A stretch of 64,000 bases of DNA from Spirodela intermedia (taxonomy: Eukaryota > Streptophyta > Magnoliopsida > Alismatales > Araceae). Position numbers and translations under genes: made by a program. How positions within the stretch are numbered: position 1 is the stretch's first letter; each line of letters opens with the position of its first letter. Location of the stretch: the NCBI GenBank assembly GCA_902729315.2, contig LR746275.1, positions 3,550,001 to 3,614,000 on the forward strand, given 5' to 3'. The notes beneath the pieces were generated by a model. The model searched no databases and was not told the origin of the DNA. It worked only from the letters and a program-made list of their open reading frames with translations. This document shows positions 60,386-64,000 of this stretch, one piece after another.

Positions 60386-63300
60386 ATGAGAGCTATATGC
60401 TTGAGTCAGGGCCTCCTGTGGACTGGTCCCTCGGATGATCGCCGGCCAGGGAAGGTGCGACCCCTCCCGCAGTTCGTCTTGTTCGATCATCCCCCTTCCC
60501 CTTCAGCATTCTCTCTTCCGTTGCTTACCTGGTTTATTACTTCCGTTTTCCAGCTGTGGAGTTCGTTTCAGTGCTCGCGGCGGCATCAGCGACACCTGAA
60601 GTTTTTCTCAGCTGTTTCTCTTGACGCGGGCACGATTTCTGCCAGCCACATTCCTGCAGCTCCCATTCTTCTCCCGGAGGGGCCCTGGAAGCAGGTTCGA
60701 TCCCTCCCAATAAAAACGGCAAAGCAAATAGATTAGTTAGCAGCTTAAGAAAGTTGGGCTTTTGTGGCTTATACTAGACACTGCGTCAAACTTGTTGCTC
60801 ATCTCTTCTCCAATTCCTCTCGCGTAGCTTCCGGGAGGCGTGACAGCTGCGAAAGGATTTAAAGCGGCAGGCATCTACGGTGGTCTCCGCGCAAAAGGGG
60901 AAAAGCCTGACCTTGCTCTCGTCACATGTGATGTTGATGCCGCCGCCGCCGGTCAGATTCTTGTGTTTTCGTACATACACATCTTGAAATTTCACGGTAG
61001 AATTGAGAAGAAGAAAAAGAATATTACAGAACATGTATCTCTATTCATATTTTTCTATTGTTTTCGATCTACTTTTCATCATAAGCTTTAGATTATATTA
61101 AATGAAAACCCTATTGAAAATCATACTAGAATCTGATTATTTATTTACTTATCACTAATAGTCATACCCATCCTAATCCTATAACAGAAGTCCCTTCTTG
61201 CTGCATGCAATCGCATAGCCTTATTCATCAATATGTGTTTTTTTAATGGATTCTGAATGAATATATTGACCTTAATCCCTCGATCATGTCCTTGCATTTT
61301 TCTTTGTGTTCTTCAATGCGAGCATGGTTAGCTACACGTGATGAAAGTATTCGATGATGATGTTGCATGCTTTCAGGAGCATTCACTACAAATATTGTTG
61401 CTGCTGCACCTGTAATCTATTGCAAGCGCATTCTAGACACTTCAGAGACAGTATGTAGATTTTATTTATTATGCACCAATTGTGTCTGCGGTTTGTCATA
61501 TGCGTTTCAAATGATGTATAATTGAATCACTCTTTATCATTCTCTTATTTTTTTTCGAATTAAAGGCTTGAATATAGGATCAAGCATTCTTTGTCATTTT
61601 TTTTCTCGCCATAAATGGATTTGTGGGCTTCAACACTCTCAGGGACGTGCAGTGCTAATCAATGCTGGGCAAGCAAATGCTGCTACTGTAAGTTTTTTAT
61701 ATATATATATATATATATTGTGCATCTGTCCTTAACTTATTTAGCATGATCTGTTATTATTCTTGGTCGCACACTGAAAATGTATTGATTTCTATGCCAC
61801 GTTTAATTTATTTTTTGAAGAAAAAATACAGCCTTTTGTGAACCCTCTTTTCTATCTTTTTTCACACACAAGTAAAGATACAGATATATCTGCACCCGAA
61901 CAAACCTGAGAAAAGCATGGTTAAGGTAAATGAGATATTCTACGTCATTATTGAAGAGAAGATAGGGGCTGCATATATGTTGATGATATTTATTTATTAT
62001 TTATTTATTGTGTGTGTGTATGTGTGTGTGTGTGGGTGGGTGGGTGGGTGGGTGTCGGTAGGTATGGGTGTGTATTTGGGAGGGGGGGTGCGGCTGGTAG
62101 TGATTATTCTCGTCTGTTCTATGATAATCTATTTATAGTTTTCTCAATATTTATTTTGATTAGGTGACTAATTACTGGTGCATAAGGCATGAAGCTACGA
62201 TATCTACACCATTTCTTTCCTTTAGTGGTCGCTCATGGCCTGTTGAGCTCGTTATAGGTCTTCATATTCGGTCTAACTTTAGTAACCTTACACCAAAAAA
62301 GTTCATATGCACTAACTTCTTGCTTTATTTTTAAGAATTTATACACTGTAAAAATAGGAAATAATTTCTAAAGTTTCTGTTCAATGCAGGGCGACGCTGG
62401 TTACCAAGATGTCATAGAATGCTCAAATACTGTAGCTGAGGTCTCTTTGACTTTAGAAATTTTGACATCCTATTTTCCTGTATATAACAAAAAAATTCAT
62501 CATACGCTATGGTTGTGATTATTCCTTTCCTGCTTGTGCAGCTCCTCCAAATCGGGCAAGAATCTGTGCTGGTGGAATCCACTGGTGTTATTGGTCAAAG
62601 AATAAAGAAGGTAACGGTTGTACAAAGAAATACTGAAATGTTCCTTCGTCTTATCTATGTATCTCTCCCTTCCAGTCTGTCCTCCCCGTGGAAACTGGAC
62701 GATGATACTTGTTCGATGGAGTTTAGGGCTTCTGCTGCAGCCTTTCGTCTTTCTACCATCTCAGTTGGGTCTAGTTCTTCTTGTTGACCTCACATAATGC
62801 AAGTTCTCTTTTGCCATTTGTTTTTGCAGGAGGCCCTTCTTTCTTCACTTCCAACGCTGATTGCCTCATTAACATCATCTACAGAAGGGTATCTATGTGA
62901 CTGCTGTTAATCGAGCTAGTTCTGCTAAAATTTATGGATTGGTTTACTTTTGGGTATTTTAATGTCCAGCATTTTCCATGTCTGGAAAAAAAAAATTCAA
63001 TCTTTGTCTGGTTGTATGCGCCTGCAGAGCAGATTCTGCTGCTGTAGCGATCACAACGACTGATCTTGTCAGCAAGAGTGTAGCTGTTGAGACAAAGGTT
63101 TACAATTATCCACTTATCACTATTACTAAGAACGTGCTGAATTAATAATTATTCTGTTCTTCTCATAGCCTTGTTTTCGGTCACTCCTAGCAGTTCATTT
63201 CATCTATGATCATTGGTTCTGTGGACTGAGCAGGTCGGCAGTTCACTCATCAGAGTTGGGGGGATGGCGAAAGGTTCTGGGATGATTCACCCAAATATGG

Positions 63301-63978
63301 CGACTATGCTTGGTGTATGCCATTGTTTCATCTCTCCCCACCCCTCCTTCAGTAATGGTGTTCCAGTTTTCTCACATCGCTGAAGATACTGTAGGTGATA
63401 ACAACTGATGCTTCGGTTGCAACAAGTGTCTGGAGAGAAATGGTGCGGAAATCTGTGGACAGAAGCTTTAACCAAATAACGGTAACATTCTTTTCAGCAA
63501 ATCTACTCTCTGTTGTTTTTCTATTGTCCTGTTGCAGAAATGATCAAGGGACTTTCGTGTGAATTTTACTAAATACTCCTTAAGAAACTTATTTTTTGTG
63601 CACAATCCAATCTGAATGCGGCAGGAGAAGCATAGTCCATATAGCAGCTCAATCTTTGCAAGAAATGGGCTTTCTTGATTTTTGTACAAATCTTTCAGGT
63701 AGATGGAGACACGAGTACCAATGACACTGTTATTGCACTCGCCAGTGGGTTATCTGGGTCGACCAAGATTTCCTCCCTCGAGGGTTCTGATGCTGCGCAG
63801 CTTCAAGCATGCCTTGATGCTGTATGCTCAGTTCTTAACGGCACACTTCAGTTTTTCTTATCTTTTTATTTTTTGCGTGAAAAGGGTTCCATTCATAGCA
63901 TTTATTGCTTTCCAGGTAATGCAGGGCCTTGCAAAATCTATAGCATGGGATGGTGAAGGCGCAACATGCTTGATTGAG
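60386..63978 (+). CDS. ARGJ: Plastid ornithine acetyltransferase/glutamate N-acetyltransferase (ArgJ), 3'-truncated by window end
   Basis: Exons 60386-60694, 60828-60951, 61377-61450, 61643-61687, 62390-62440, 62542-62610, 62830-62888, 63028-63097, 63234-63314, 63395-63481, 63699-63821 and 63916-63978 give 385 residues; the rest lies beyond the window. ArgJ moves the acetyl group from N-acetylornithine to glutamate in the cyclic arginine pathway of plastids. After a transit-like N-terminus come [80 protein letters not shown] and [19 protein letters not shown]. The precursor self-cleaves between the Ala and Thr of NMATML, and this Thr becomes the nucleophile. Splice borders are GT-AG and in phase. 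The start codon is uncertain: TTTTCCAG at 60546-60553 could be an acceptor of an earlier exon. Confidence 0.93.
62032..62053 (+). other. G-quadruplex motif in ArgJ intron 4
   Basis: Five GGG runs separated by single T bases (62034-62052), preceded by a (TG)n tract from about 62010. It lies on the sense strand of the intron between exon edges 61687 and 62390. Confidence 0.9.
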
Positions 63979-64000
63979 GTATTATCATCCTTGACCATGG

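Noticed and set aside
60684-60706. GGTTCGATCCC resembling a tRNA B box
   Set aside because: It spans the ArgJ exon 1 donor, and no A box or cloverleaf can be built around it.

Overview
The window is nuclear DNA of a flowering plant. The evidence is a set of plant-only gene families (light-harvesting protein LHCA1, a malectin-like receptor kinase, a DUF3741/DUF4378 protein, an ER-type Ca2+-ATPase with plant exon structure), spliceosomal introns, a nuclear tRNA-Arg, telo-box and TGGGCC promoter motifs, and an LTR retroelement primed by initiator tRNA-Met. GC-rich and AT-rich genes alternate and (CT)n tracts are very frequent. I cannot name the species. All exon models were read by hand from splice sites and from agreement with remembered family sequences. 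No alignment or transcript data were available.

Layout. 27-9465 (+): ECA-type Ca2+-ATPase in 8 exons, with a gene-capturing LTR element in intron 3 (3354-6004). 9915-11916 (-): ITN1-type ankyrin/PGG membrane protein. 12886-14516 (+): pectate lyase-like protein. 14655-14728 (-): tRNA-Arg(UCG). 14838-17841 (+): membrane-anchored UDP-glucuronate decarboxylase (UXS) with an AT-AC intron. 18878-21459 (+): 3-hydroxyacyl-CoA dehydratase of the PTPLA/HACD family. 22921-25452 (-): intronless THESEUS1-like receptor kinase. 26214-26748 (-): ribosomal protein uL23 (RPL23A), probably with a promoter about 1.7 kb upstream. 30347-30808 (-): histone H2B. 33507-34534 (+): LHCA1. 36482-43390 (+): nucleotide-sugar transporter of the UTR5/SLC35B type, whose first intron is GC-AG. 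44132-44560 (+): small conserved plant protein. 48874-51819 (+): TRM-like DUF3741/DUF4378 protein. 52168-55991 (-): RABE1/Rab8 GTPase. 60386-63978 (+, continues past the window): plastid ornithine acetyltransferase ArgJ.

The genes do not form a pathway or cluster. Loose themes are cell wall (pectate lyase, UXS, THE1-like kinase, nucleotide-sugar transport), the secretory system (ECA, RABE1, HACD) and housekeeping (uL23, H2B, tRNA). Gene-poor stretches lie at about 30.9-33.2 kb, 34.5-36.0 kb (which contains a very GC-rich block) and 56.1-60.3 kb.

The most notable observations are a small non-autonomous LTR retroelement carrying an intronless, internally deleted and frameshifted copy of plant methionine synthase; a well-supported U12-type AT-AC intron in UXS; a GC-AG intron in the transporter; a five-run G-quadruplex motif in an ArgJ intron; an Arg12 run beside the membrane span of the receptor kinase; and (CT)n microsatellites lying mostly in sense orientation within introns.
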